Shown here: in pieces, positions 25,433 through 33,721 of the stretch
Position numbering within the stretch: position 1 is the stretch's first letter
Layout: every line of letters starts with the position of its first letter
Assembly (NCBI GenBank): GCA_903919125.1
Contig: CAIXGS010000050.1
Location: 1-55,070 of the forward strand
Length of the DNA: 55,070 nucleotides
Direction: 5' to 3'
DNA from: an uncultured Spartobacteria bacterium
Lineage (GTDB): Bacteria; Verrucomicrobiota; Verrucomicrobiia; Chthoniobacterales; Chthoniobacteraceae
The notes under the pieces: model-generated
Told to the model about the DNA's origin: nothing
Database searches by the model: none
The model's input: the letters and a program-made list of their open reading frames with translations, nothing else
Translations under genes and position numbers: made by a program

Positions 25433-27745
25433 ATGCGAGGCTCTTTCCTACTCACCTCAACTTTTATTCTGCTCGGTTTCCTCAGTGGAGTTGTTGGCAC
25501 TCACGCCGCTTCCAAAGGGTCCCTGCCGGTGGCTGCGTTGACCCGATCTGATGAGATTGACTTCGCGAAAGAAATTCACCCGTTCCTCAACGAAAACTGC
25601 CTCGCCTGCCATTGTCAAACCACCTCGAAGGGCGGCCTGAATCTCGAAACCCGCGAACTCATGCTTAAAGGCGGCGATTCCGGTCCCGCTCTTGTTCCCG
25701 GGCAATCCGCAAAAAGCCTTCTCTTTTCCGCAGCCCTCCACGCCGACCCGGACACCGCCATGCCGCCGCGCGACAACAAGGCGAAGGCGAAAAATCTAAC
25801 ACCCCAACAACTCGCTCTTCTCAAACTTTGGATCGAGCAGGGCGCTAAGGTTCGCGAAACTGCAGAACGCAAAATCGCATTTCAAGCCTTCCCTCCACAT
25901 CTGCAAAGCATTCTTGCTGTGGCGGTAACTCCCGATGGACAGTTCGCCGCGTGTTCCCGCGCAAATCGGCTTTTCATCTATCACCTGCCCACCGGCGCGT
26001 GCGTCCTGAACGAACTGGCTCACGCCGACCAAATTGGGGCACTCGCATTCAGCCCCGACGGCAAGACTCTCGCCACCGGAGCATTCCGCGAAGTCAAACT
26101 GTGGACATGGCCCGGCGAGGCACCCCTGCCCTCCGCCACTCCGCCACCAAACCTATCGACACTAATTCTCGGCGCCGGTTCGGCAACCGTGAGCGAGTCC
26201 GGCACAGTCACATTTGCCAATCCCACCAACCCGCAAGCGCCTGTCCTTTGTAAACATGGCGGCAAGGTCACCGCGTTTGCCATGCGCTCGGATGGCGCCC
26301 GTTTCGCGACCGCCGCCGAGGACGGCTCACTCAAAATTTGGGATGCACAAGGGAAGCCGCTTGCAGAGCGCAAGGGCAATCGACTTTTGGACCAGGCGGT
26401 CAACCAAGCGGACGTTAAAGCGCAGGTGGAACTCTCTCAAGAGACGATATTTAAAACAGCTCTAACTGAGGCGGACAAATTCGTTAAGACCTCCCAAGAG
26501 CGCGCCAAAAAAGCGCCGCCAGAAGTCGAACCCAAACGCAAAGATTTCGAGGCCAAACAAAAAGCGACTCAAACCTTGCGCGACGCCAAAGCCGCCGGGG
26601 GCGAAAAGCCTCCCACCGATGAAGCGATTGCAGCGGCTGAATTGGCGCAAAAAAATGCGGCCACTCTGCTCTCCCTTGCAGAAGCCGAGGTGACGCTCTC
26701 CGCTGCCGAGCAGGACAAGGCTCTAGCAGACGCCAAGCTCGCCACAGACGCCGTTACCAAACAGGAGGCGCTGCGCAAAGCGGCAGAGGCGGAGCTCCAA
26801 CGCATCCGCAAGGAGGCCACCGACGGCGCGCACCCTTGGAGGCGACTGACATTTTCCCAGAATGGTCTGTGGCTCGCGAGTTCGGATGATGCCGGAACGT
26901 TGGCCACGTGGTCCGGAAACGACGCCGCAGCCGCCGCCGTTTTTCACACCGGTCGCGCTCTGGATTCCGCCAGCAGCGTCCTCGCCTTCGACGAAGCGGG
27001 CCAGCTATGGAGCGGCGACGCCTCCATGGTATCCGCGTGGCAAGTCTCTGCGCCATGGACTTTCCTCCACAACCTCGGCACCGCCACGGATCAAGCGCCC
27101 TTCATCGACCGCATTAACGCGCTCGCATTTTCTCCCGACGGCCAGACCCTCGCAGTCGGTGGCGGGGAGCCTTCTCGAGGTGGCGAAATTCAGCTCTGGA
27201 ATCTCGACACCAACCGCAAAATCGGCGACGTCCCCAAAGCCCACGTCGACGCGGTGCTCGCTCTGGAGTTTTCGCCCGATGGCACGACCCTCGCCTCCTC
27301 GGGGGCCGACCGCCTCGTAAGACTCATCGATTGCGCCACTCATAAAGTCCTGCGCGGACTCGAAGGCCACACCGGACAAGTGCTCTCATTAAACTGGCGC
27401 GCAGACGGCCGTCAAATCGCGACCGCAGGCGCGGATAACACGGTGAAAGTGTGGGACATCAAAACAGGACTCCGAGTCCGCGGCGTAGACGGCTTCGATA
27501 AGGAAATCACGGCAGTGCGCTTTACCGATATCAAAGGCTCGCTCGTGACCAGTTCTGGGGACCAGAAAGTCCGACTAGCCGGCCCAGATGGAAAAGAAGT
27601 GCGAGTCTACCCTGAAATAGCCACTTTCGTGCAAGCTCTTGCGCTCCCGCGTGATGGCAAAGTGCTGGTCGCAGGGGGCACCAACGGCGTGCTCATGGTG
27701 TGGGACTTCGATAAAGGCGAGGTAAAGGCCCGCTTCGCCCCCTGA
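25433..27745 (+). CDS. Cytochrome c (PSCyt) - WD40 repeat protein with helical insert
   Basis: A 770-residue exported protein. A signal peptide (about 1-26) is followed by a planctomycete-type cytochrome domain with CLACHC (CLACH at 56-60) and AMPPRDNKAKAKNLT (the Met may be the axial ligand). WD40 repeats occupy about 160-310 and again about 475-770, with the typical ALAFSPDGKTLATG-like and FDKGEV segments. Between them is a highly charged helical insert (about 320-460), rich in Ala, Lys and Glu, that looks like a coiled coil protruding from the propeller. It starts 6 nt after the PPC gene. Electron transfer plus a protein-binding propeller is implied, but the partners are unknown. Confidence 0.88.
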   Translation: MRGSFLLTSTFILLGFLSGVVGTHAASKGSLPVAALTRSDEIDFAKEIHPFLNENCLACHCQTTSKGGLNLETRELMLKGGDSGPALVPGQSAKSLLFSAALHADPDTAMPPRDNKAKAKNLTPQQLALLKLWIEQGAKVRETAERKIAFQAFPPHLQSILAVAVTPDGQFAACSRANRLFIYHLPTGACVLNELAHADQIGALAFSPDGKTLATGAFREVKLWTWPGEAPLPSATPPPNLSTLILGAGSATVSESGTVTFANPTNPQAPVLCKHGGKVTAFAMRSDGARFATAAEDGSLKIWDAQGKPLAERKGNRLLDQAVNQADVKAQVELSQETIFKTALTEADKFVKTSQERAKKAPPEVEPKRKDFEAKQKATQTLRDAKAAGGEKPPTDEAIAAAELAQKNAATLLSLAEAEVTLSAAEQDKALADAKLATDAVTKQEALRKAAEAELQRIRKEATDGAHPWRRLTFSQNGLWLASSDDAGTLATWSGNDAAAAAVFHTGRALDSASSVLAFDEAGQLWSGDASMVSAWQVSAPWTFLHNLGTATDQAPFIDRINALAFSPDGQTLAVGGGEPSRGGEIQLWNLDTNRKIGDVPKAHVDAVLALEFSPDGTTLASSGADRLVRLIDCATHKVLRGLEGHTGQVLSLNWRADGRQIATAGADNTVKVWDIKTGLRVRGVDGFDKEITAVRFTDIKGSLVTSSGDQKVRLAGPDGKEVRVYPEIATFVQALALPRDGKVLVAGGTNGVLMVWDFDKGEVKARFAP

Positions 27746-27802
27746 ATTCGCTCATTCATTGTTTAGCCATTAAACGTCCTCAACGGCGCCCTAGCGTCAG
27801 CC

Positions 27803-28252
27803 TTAAGCATCGTCAGTAAGCGATGGAAAGTAATTGAACTTCATCCAGTTACCGAGAGCTTCTATCGTACTCACCAACTCTGAGAGCGAGCTTGGCTTGA
27901 GCAAGAATGAGTTTGCTCCGCTATCAAACGCCTTTGTCACATCCTCCACACGCATCGAAGCGCTTAAAATGACCACAGGCAGTCGCCTGAGACCTTTTTG
28001 AGCGCGTAACCACAGTAGCACTTCGCAGCCATTTTTCCTCGGCATGTTCAAATCCATTAACAGGATTGTCGGCAACGGAAATCGGGCGCGATCGTTATAC
28101 GGCGGTTCACCCTTAAGATAAGCGATTGCCTCCTCGCCGTTGTGAACTTCTTGCAGAGGATTTTTCATCCCAGCTTTTTCAAACGCGATTCGAGTCAGCA
28201 GAATGTCGTCCTCGCTATCGTCCGCCAAAAGAATGGTTCCGTCCCTGTTCAT
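27803..28252 (-). CDS. Receiver-only response regulator (Rcp1-like)
   Basis: A 149-residue single receiver domain. The acidic pair ADDSEDD (Asp11, Asp12) opens it, the phospho-acceptor is Asp67 in LLMDLNMP, and Lys119 in LLKPSS closes the active site. There is no output domain. The insertion GEPPYNDRARFPLP before the phospho-site strand is the feature of the Rcp1 group that pairs with phytochrome-like and PAS kinases. Its ATG overlaps the kinase stop by 4 nt, so the kinase is the expected phosphodonor. The output must be passed on by protein contact, possibly to the KaiC-like ATPase of the same operon; that is inference. Confidence 0.93.
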   Translation of the reverse strand: MNRDGTILLADDSEDDILLTRIAFEKAGMKNPLQEVHNGEEAIAYLKGEPPYNDRARFPLPTILLMDLNMPRKNGCEVLLWLRAQKGLRRLPVVILSASMRVEDVTKAFDSGANSFLLKPSSLSELVSTIEALGNWMKFNYFPSLTDDA

Positions 28253-29544
28253 GTCGACAAGGGCTTTCTGAGTTCAAACCAAAATTGGCTTCCTTTCCCT
28301 AGCGTGGATTCCACACCAACACTTCCTCCCATGCGCTCCACCCCTTTCTTCACAATCGAAAGGCCGATTCCCGTGCCTTCGTAATGCACTCCGTTAAGAC
28401 GAGTAAAGGGATGAAAAATTTCGGTTTGATACTCCGCAGGGATTCCAATCCCGTTGTCTTCCACCCAGACACGTATAAATCCCGCCTGCTCTTCCGTCCT
28501 TATCACCAGCCGCGGGGGGCGATCCGGCGCGCTAAACTTTAGCGCGTTACTCACTAAGTTGAACAAAACTTGTCTCAGGATCGGCTTGTGTCCGAGTACA
28601 AATGGCCATTGTTTGGGGAGCGTGATCTGAGCCTTGGTTTCCTCCAAAATCTTTTGGAGTTGTGAGATCACGCCCTGCACGACCTCTTCCAAACTGACTG
28701 GGAACAACTCGATCTGCTGCTGGCTGATCCGACTAAACGCAAGCAAATCACAGAGCAGGTCGTCCATGAACTGCGAGGCCTTAACAATTCTTTTAGCATA
28801 ATCCTTCGCGGCATCGCTCAATGCAATTCCAGCGTCCTCAATCAGCAGCGTCGAAAACCCCTGCATTGCCCTCAACGGCGCCCTTAGATCATGTGCAACC
28901 ATGAAAACGAAGGCTTCCAACTGATTACTCGTTTCGTTCAGTTTCGCCGTGCGCTCTATCACCTCGCTTTCAAGCTTGGCCGATAAATCTCTCAACTGTG
29001 ATTGAGATTCGAGCAGCGCCTTTTCCGTTCGTTTTCGCTCCCGTATTTCGAGTCTGAGCCGCTCGTTTAACGCAGTAGATTCCTCCACAAGCAAATGCTG
29101 CCTCACGCTGCCCATCAATAGCGCCTCACTCAGCTCAAGCGCCTTTTGAGGATATTCGTCAACAAGGGTGATTTCTAACATAACATAGTCTACGCGCTCT
29201 TTCGAACCCACAGGCCATAGCGTGCAGGACCAATAGATCGGATGAGCCCCGCTAACTTTCACCTCCACGTGGCGCTCAGGCCTTCCGGTGCTGTGGACAC
29301 GATCAAAGGCGTGTGCGCAGCTGTGATTCTCAGCAAACAGCTCTTCAAACCTCTTTCCCACAAGTTCCTCAACAGGCAGTTGAAGCAGTCGACTGAAAGC
29401 GGAATTAACATACAATACGATGAAGGACTCTCCATCGACCAAGGCGAACCCTTGCGGAGCAAATTGCGCAAACGCAAGGCAATGCCTTGGGAAATCCATG
29501 ACGCTAGATGCCGGAACGAGATTCGTATTCGCCTTCATTGCCAT
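28249..29544 (-). CDS. PAS-domain histidine kinase, soluble
   Basis: A 431-residue kinase with no membrane span. A PAS domain (about 25-130, FALVDGESFIVLYVNSAFSRL) is joined by a coiled coil (about 135-205) to the HisKA domain with His218 in VAHDLRAPLRAMQGF. The ATP-binding domain has the N-box (NLVSNALKF, Asn333), DNGIGIP (363-369) and GTGIGLSIV (390-398). The DLRAP form and the PAS-coiled-coil layout match the phytochrome-like kinases that use Rcp1-type regulators. It lies 4 nt after the KaiC-like gene and overlaps the response regulator. The PAS ligand is not predictable from sequence. Confidence 0.93.
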   Translation of the reverse strand: MAMKANTNLVPASSVMDFPRHCLAFAQFAPQGFALVDGESFIVLYVNSAFSRLLQLPVEELVGKRFEELFAENHSCAHAFDRVHSTGRPERHVEVKVSGAHPIYWSCTLWPVGSKERVDYVMLEITLVDEYPQKALELSEALLMGSVRQHLLVEESTALNERLRLEIRERKRTEKALLESQSQLRDLSAKLESEVIERTAKLNETSNQLEAFVFMVAHDLRAPLRAMQGFSTLLIEDAGIALSDAAKDYAKRIVKASQFMDDLLCDLLAFSRISQQQIELFPVSLEEVVQGVISQLQKILEETKAQITLPKQWPFVLGHKPILRQVLFNLVSNALKFSAPDRPPRLVIRTEEQAGFIRVWVEDNGIGIPAEYQTEIFHPFTRLNGVHYEGTGIGLSIVKKGVERMGGSVGVESTLGKGSQFWFELRKPLST

Positions 29545-29548
29545 TCCT

Positions 29549-31072
29549 CTATGGCTTGGCCTTGCTTTCCGGCGATGTTTCTTCCCGCTGTAAGGACTGT
29601 TGCGGCAACCCGCTGCTCATTTTGTCGTAGCCCGTTTCTCGAGGATGCAAGATCACTACCCCAGTATCGTTTATCACATACTCGCGAATGTCCTTACTGT
29701 GGTTTCCTCCGCGCATCTTAATCACCATGATTACTTTCCTGAGCTGGCCGTTAATTTCTACATAACGCATTCTAATGATGTCGTCGGTGAGAAATGAAAT
29801 TGCGTAGTGGCTAAACGAAAGTGCATTAAAAGTGTCCTCCACCTCCACGGTGCTGAGAATCGTGACCCCAGCTCCGGTCAATGCGCCGATCATTCGATAA
29901 AGCGATTCCCGAAAATCTGCGCGGAAGCCCGGAGCTAACGCCATTTCAAAACCCACTAGGGAATCGATCACCAATCGCTTCGCCCCAAGCCTGTCGATTG
30001 CATCGAGAATCGCCTGCATCGTTTCATCTACAGAAAGGTCAAGTGGCCGCAGGTAAAGGATTTCAAGCGAGCCCTTTTCTTTTGCTTCCCTGAGCGTGAG
30101 TCCAAAGGATCCTGCCCGATTTAGATAGCCTTCCGGACGCTCCTCGAAAATCGCCATGATTCCAGGATCCCCCTGACGCAGTCCCTCTGCGATAAACTGC
30201 GTAGCCAAGGCTGATTTTCCCGTCCCCGAGGGGCCTGTGATTAGAATGCTATCCCCTTCGAAGACCCCTCCTCCCAACATCGCATCTAATTCTGATAAAC
30301 CGAGGGATATACGTTTTCGATCCGTATAATCCTCTCGGCCGCGCAACAATCCCAAGGTGCGGGAGAAGGCCTGCACCCCGTTTTCGTTAATTCGAAACGT
30401 GTGCAAACCTGGCACAGAGCCTTGGCCTCGTATTTTCAAAACTTGTAATTTCCGAACCACAGAATTTCTCTCGGCCACCTGCCATAGCCAAACGAGGCCG
30501 TCAGCGAGGGAAAACACCGGATTGAGGCGGACATCCTCCTCGAAGTATTCTCCCACCAAAAAAGTGGTGGCTTCCCAAGTCGCGAGAAACTGAGAGAGAC
30601 GCTGAAGTCCGGAGGTCATCTCCATTTTCGGAATCACTCCAGCGTGAATCGACTCCAAAGAGCGAAAGGAATCGACCACCACAATCCCTGGTTTTATAGC
30701 AGTGACCTGCTTGATGATCTCTTGAAGAACCGCTTCAAGACTCTGCGTGAGGGCCATATCTGCAAGACTGATGAAACGCACGGCCGTTCCGATCTTCGAC
30801 ACATCGAAAAAACTGTATTGCTGCTGGTAACGCAGCATTTTAAGAGACGATTCTCCAAGGACACTAAAGTAGAGTGCGGGCTTTTCGAGGGTCGCGTTTG
30901 CGAAGACGATTTGATGTGCGAGGGTGGTTTTCCCGCATCCCGGCAGGCCTGCGATGACGGTGAACGAAAACTCAGGGATCCCTCCGCCAAGTATCTCGTT
31001 CAAACCGCGTACCCCAGTGGGCAATTTTCGAATCGCAAGAGGTTCCTTACGCTTTTCTTCAATAGGTCTCAT
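29549..31072 (-). CDS. KaiC-like double RecA-type ATPase
   Basis: A 507-residue KaiC-family protein with two RecA-like domains. CI: Walker A GLPGCGKTT (42-50) and Walker B IVVVDS (130-135). CII: Walker A GPSGTGKS (280-287) and Walker B RLVIDS (366-371). KaiC uses a Glu pair in each domain. Here CII keeps both (Glu310-Glu311), but CI has Gly73-Glu74. KaiC phosphorylates Ser431 and Thr432 in an ISTITD segment; the aligned segment here is ISFLTD (425-430), so Ser426 is kept and the Thr position is Phe. It is the second gene of a four-gene operon, starting with ATG overlapping the previous stop. A clock role is unlikely without KaiA or KaiB. Confidence 0.92.
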   Translation of the reverse strand: MRPIEEKRKEPLAIRKLPTGVRGLNEILGGGIPEFSFTVIAGLPGCGKTTLAHQIVFANATLEKPALYFSVLGESSLKMLRYQQQYSFFDVSKIGTAVRFISLADMALTQSLEAVLQEIIKQVTAIKPGIVVVDSFRSLESIHAGVIPKMEMTSGLQRLSQFLATWEATTFLVGEYFEEDVRLNPVFSLADGLVWLWQVAERNSVVRKLQVLKIRGQGSVPGLHTFRINENGVQAFSRTLGLLRGREDYTDRKRISLGLSELDAMLGGGVFEGDSILITGPSGTGKSALATQFIAEGLRQGDPGIMAIFEERPEGYLNRAGSFGLTLREAKEKGSLEILYLRPLDLSVDETMQAILDAIDRLGAKRLVIDSLVGFEMALAPGFRADFRESLYRMIGALTGAGVTILSTVEVEDTFNALSFSHYAISFLTDDIIRMRYVEINGQLRKVIMVIKMRGGNHSKDIREYVINDTGVVILHPRETGYDKMSSGLPQQSLQREETSPESKAKP

Positions 31073-31509
31073 TTCGCTCCCTCCTTTTGGCCGGCATCAT
31101 GTTTCATCTCGGCAAGATCCACCTCGGGCCAAACCGTTCCGACAATTTGTACCGCAAGAGTCTCCCCAATTAACGTGACCAACAGATCCAGTAATTGAGC
31201 TGGTAAAATAACGGATTCCCGTTCGGACGCCTCTTTATCGCTGGGGCCCCTGACAACCTCCGCCCTTTCAAAAGATCCATCCAACCGTATTTTTATAATT
31301 CCAAGCCGGATGACGTCCTCTTTATCAAGAAGTTGCAGCGTTCGATTCAAAAGAGCGCAAACGCCTGAGACACCTGAAAGCGTGACAAGCTCCTGTCGCA
31401 GTTTCTCGCAAACAGTGAAGCCCGCCTCAATTTCACTTTGGTAGGAACTGGCGTCCTTCGTCTCGCTCAAGACAAGGCGTTTCGCTAGTTTCAGCATGTT
31501 AGGATTCAT
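31069..31509 (-). CDS. Unknown 146-residue protein, first gene of the KaiC operon
   Basis: No family is recognised. The N-terminal half is helical, with one Cys (residue 33), and the middle has LLNRTLQLLDKEDVIRLGIIKIRLDGSFERAEVVRG, which reads as helix-strand-strand. The C-terminal part (about 95-130) is a hydrophobic helix pair (LPAQLLDLLVTLIGETLAVQIVG). It overlaps the KaiC-like gene by 4 nt, so it is translationally coupled and may be a partner of it. It is shorter than and unlike KaiB (thioredoxin-like, about 100 residues) and unlike KaiA; I see no thioredoxin or response-regulator motif. Confidence 0.7.
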   Translation of the reverse strand: MNPNMLKLAKRLVLSETKDASSYQSEIEAGFTVCEKLRQELVTLSGVSGVCALLNRTLQLLDKEDVIRLGIIKIRLDGSFERAEVVRGPSDKEASERESVILPAQLLDLLVTLIGETLAVQIVGTVWPEVDLAEMKHDAGQKEGAK

Positions 31510-32034
31510 CGAGCTGATTTGCGCCGTTTTTCATACTTCACCAGCCGGGAGAAGATGCGGCCCGCTACTACCCCAAGGGGAACCGTGCCCTTTAATTTCT
31601 CGAATCTCCCTGTGCTCCCCAAGCAAACAAGCGCCTTGAGGCTTCAGCTCAAACGTTTTTGAGAAAATTTGCAGCCGTCTGGAATTCGCTAAAGCACACA
31701 CCTTAAGAATCGCCCGCGCCCCTGAGCGATGCCGTACCTCACAGGTATTTTAGTCCACGTCGAGCGTCAGCGATCACCGCCGCTGGCACCCAGTGTTCAC
31801 GCTACTTTCGGAAATGAAGGCGCACAGACCAGAGCAGCAAAAAAACGACCGAGGAATACGGTTTCGCGGCGCAGATTTTATTGAGAGGAGGGCAAGTGTC
31901 TGTCCCGAATGGCCCTGAGTTAAGGGTGTCTTTCGTTGGATTTTTACGCCAACCAAAAGGAGTGCCATACCGCGATCACTCGAAAAGGCTCTCTCACCAA
32001 GTGCCATTCATGTCTGTCCCCATCGCTCACGGTT
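31510..32034 (+). repeat. 525-bp intergenic region with TGTCTGTCCC repeats and a hairpin
   Basis: No gene is supported. TGTCTGTCCC occurs at 31897-31906 and 32011-32020 in the same direction, 114 bp apart. Between them is a small stem (GTTGG 31935-31939 with CCAAC 31949-31953). GTGTCTGTCCCC-like ends are known to me from REP-type and Y1-transposase-associated repeats, so this could be a remnant of such an element. The match is from memory and low-confidence. The upstream part (31510-31890) should also hold the promoter of the KaiC operon, but no clear box is seen. Confidence 0.35.
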
Positions 32035-33213
32035 TCAATTTTGGAGCCGTTCCACCGTCCAATAAACGCCGACCAGCCCGATTGCGAGCGAACCGGGGAT
32101 CGCCACCCACCGGCGGTAATTGCGCTGATCCCGAATCCAACCCGTCAGGAGTAATGCGCCTGCGATTACGGCCAATTGGCCACCTTCCACGCCCAGATTA
32201 AACCCAACCAAAGCGGCTACGAGAGCGTCTTTGGGAATCGTGAGATCCTGCAAGGCGCTCGCGAAACCCACGCCGTGGATTAACCCAAAAACAAAGACCA
32301 CCAGCAGACGGCCGTGAGTGTATCTGGCTTTCCAGAGGTTCTCCAACGCCACAAGGGCGATCGTAGCGGCGATGAGGGGTTGGACCACTTTTGCGGGAAG
32401 ATTCACGTGCCCCAAAGTCGAGAGGGCGAGGGTCACCGAATGAGCCAAGGTGAACATGCTCACTTGATAAAGCATCGGCTTCCAAGTGCGTCCCAACAAA
32501 AACAGCCCGAGCACAAAGAGAATGTGATCCAACCCATCGGGCACCACGTGGGCGAACCCCTGTTTGCAAAAGCTCCAGATCGTACTAGGAAGATCGCCGA
32601 AACCCCGACTGGAAGGAATCGCCCCGTGGGTCGCCCTCTCGGGAACCGCGCCAGTCAGTTCGGTGAGATCCAAGGTGAAACTGCGTTCGCCGGGGAAAAG
32701 CACGGCGACTCTAGAATGAGGAGTGTGATTGACAACGTTTTGAAATACGACGGCGACCTTGGTTTCGGGCGTGGCGCGGATGCTCCAACCCGTGACGCCT
32801 TTAGGAATTTGAGTGGGCCAAAGGCCGCTAATCACCACGACATCCTCATCGGCGACGAGGGGTTTGCGGGCTTCCCCCGTGAACTCAAACTGGAATTCGG
32901 GGAGCATGCGTCCGATTGGGTCCAAGAAGAATTCAATATCAAGCTTCACAAGGGCGGCAGCCTTCGCGAGTAACTCGGCTTTGCGCTCTTCGGTGAGGGA
33001 GGAAAACTGGATTTTAGTGAGGGTTGTCGCCGTGACGGGATCGGGGTCAAAGCAGCGGGGGTTAACCTCCACAGAGAATGTTGCGCTACCGCCGTTTACG
33101 AAGGAGCCGCAGACAGGGATGTCCGGAATGGGATGAGCCAGTACAGTGCTTGTGCCTAAGGAGAGCCAAAACAGGGCGATGAACAGACGGCGAAGGATCA
33201 GGGGGATTTGCAC
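32035..33213 (-). CDS. HupE/UreJ-type membrane protein
   Basis: A 392-residue protein. A signal peptide (about 1-27, ending VLA) and an extracytoplasmic domain (about 28-225) precede about six or seven transmembrane helices (about 232-392) with HVVPDGLDHILFVLGLF, LAHSVTLALST and FGLIHGVGFASAL. The conserved His/Asp pattern GLDHILF and HSVTL is the HupE/UreJ_2 signature, where it is thought to bind and move nickel or other metals. The soluble part has three Cys at about residues 36, 54 and 215. A metal-transport role is inferred from family only. Confidence 0.88.
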   Translation of the reverse strand: MQIPLILRRLFIALFWLSLGTSTVLAHPIPDIPVCGSFVNGGSATFSVEVNPRCFDPDPVTATTLTKIQFSSLTEERKAELLAKAAALVKLDIEFFLDPIGRMLPEFQFEFTGEARKPLVADEDVVVISGLWPTQIPKGVTGWSIRATPETKVAVVFQNVVNHTPHSRVAVLFPGERSFTLDLTELTGAVPERATHGAIPSSRGFGDLPSTIWSFCKQGFAHVVPDGLDHILFVLGLFLLGRTWKPMLYQVSMFTLAHSVTLALSTLGHVNLPAKVVQPLIAATIALVALENLWKARYTHGRLLVVFVFGLIHGVGFASALQDLTIPKDALVAALVGFNLGVEGGQLAVIAGALLLTGWIRDQRNYRRWVAIPGSLAIGLVGVYWTVERLQN

Positions 33214-33314
33214 AAAATCAGCTAGACTGCAATTTAGCCTTGATTCAATCCCGATCTACTCTGAAATACAGGAGCGGATTCTCCGCAAACCAAACCCCAA
33301 AACAAGCCGAACTC

Positions 33315-33584
33315 ATGAAGAAGCTCCTATCCCTCGTACTCGCACTGTCCCTCGGTACTATCGCTGCCCAAGCAGGTTGCGGTAAGGTCGAAACCACAGA
33401 AGGCACCCTCAAGTCCTTCGACAAGGAAACCAAGACCCTCGTGGTCGAAGGCAAAGACGCCAAAGCAGTCAAAATCACCCTCACCCCGACCACCAAGGGT
33501 GCTGAAAACATCGCGGCCCTCGTTGGCAAAGGTGTCAAAGTTGACGCTGAGCACAGCAAAGCCACTTTGGTTGCCTCCAAGTAA
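33315..33584 (+). CDS. Small secreted protein with beta-rich mature part
   Basis: An 89-residue protein. A clear signal peptide (MKKLLSLVLALSLGTIAAQA) is followed by a mature part of about 69 residues with GTLKSFDKETKTLVVEG and VKITLTPTTKG, which reads as five or six beta strands, similar to small OB-like or DUF5666-like domains. Cys22 lies right after the signal; the AQAGC site is close to, but not, a canonical lipobox, because Gln is at -3. The ATG at 33315 is used instead of the in-frame ATT/ATG 75 nt upstream because the signal peptide begins there. It is a single-gene unit ending in a strong terminator. Function unknown. Confidence 0.75.
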   Translation: MKKLLSLVLALSLGTIAAQAGCGKVETTEGTLKSFDKETKTLVVEGKDAKAVKITLTPTTKGAENIAALVGKGVKVDAEHSKATLVASK

Positions 33585-33625
33585 TTACACAGAACTTTGC
33601 GCCTAGTTCGCGCAAATCTGTAAAA

Positions 33626-33652
33626 GCCCGGCATCACTGCCGGGCTTTTTTT
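33626..33652 (+). terminator. Rho-independent terminator after the small secreted protein
   Basis: An 8-bp stem GCCCGGCA with TGCCGGGC (33626-33633 with 33638-33645), a TCAC loop and seven T residues. It is flanked by AAAA upstream, so it can also act leftward. Confidence 0.93.
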
Positions 33653-33721
33653 ATACCATCGCTCGGGAGGAAAATGAGAACCGCCATCGCCCTCCAGACT
33701 GTGCTCTGAGTAAAAATCCAA

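Noticed and set aside
29549-31072. Interpretation of the KaiC-like gene as a circadian oscillator
   Set aside because: No kaiA or kaiB is nearby, the second phosphosite residue is Phe, and a CI Glu is missing. A non-clock signalling role fits better.
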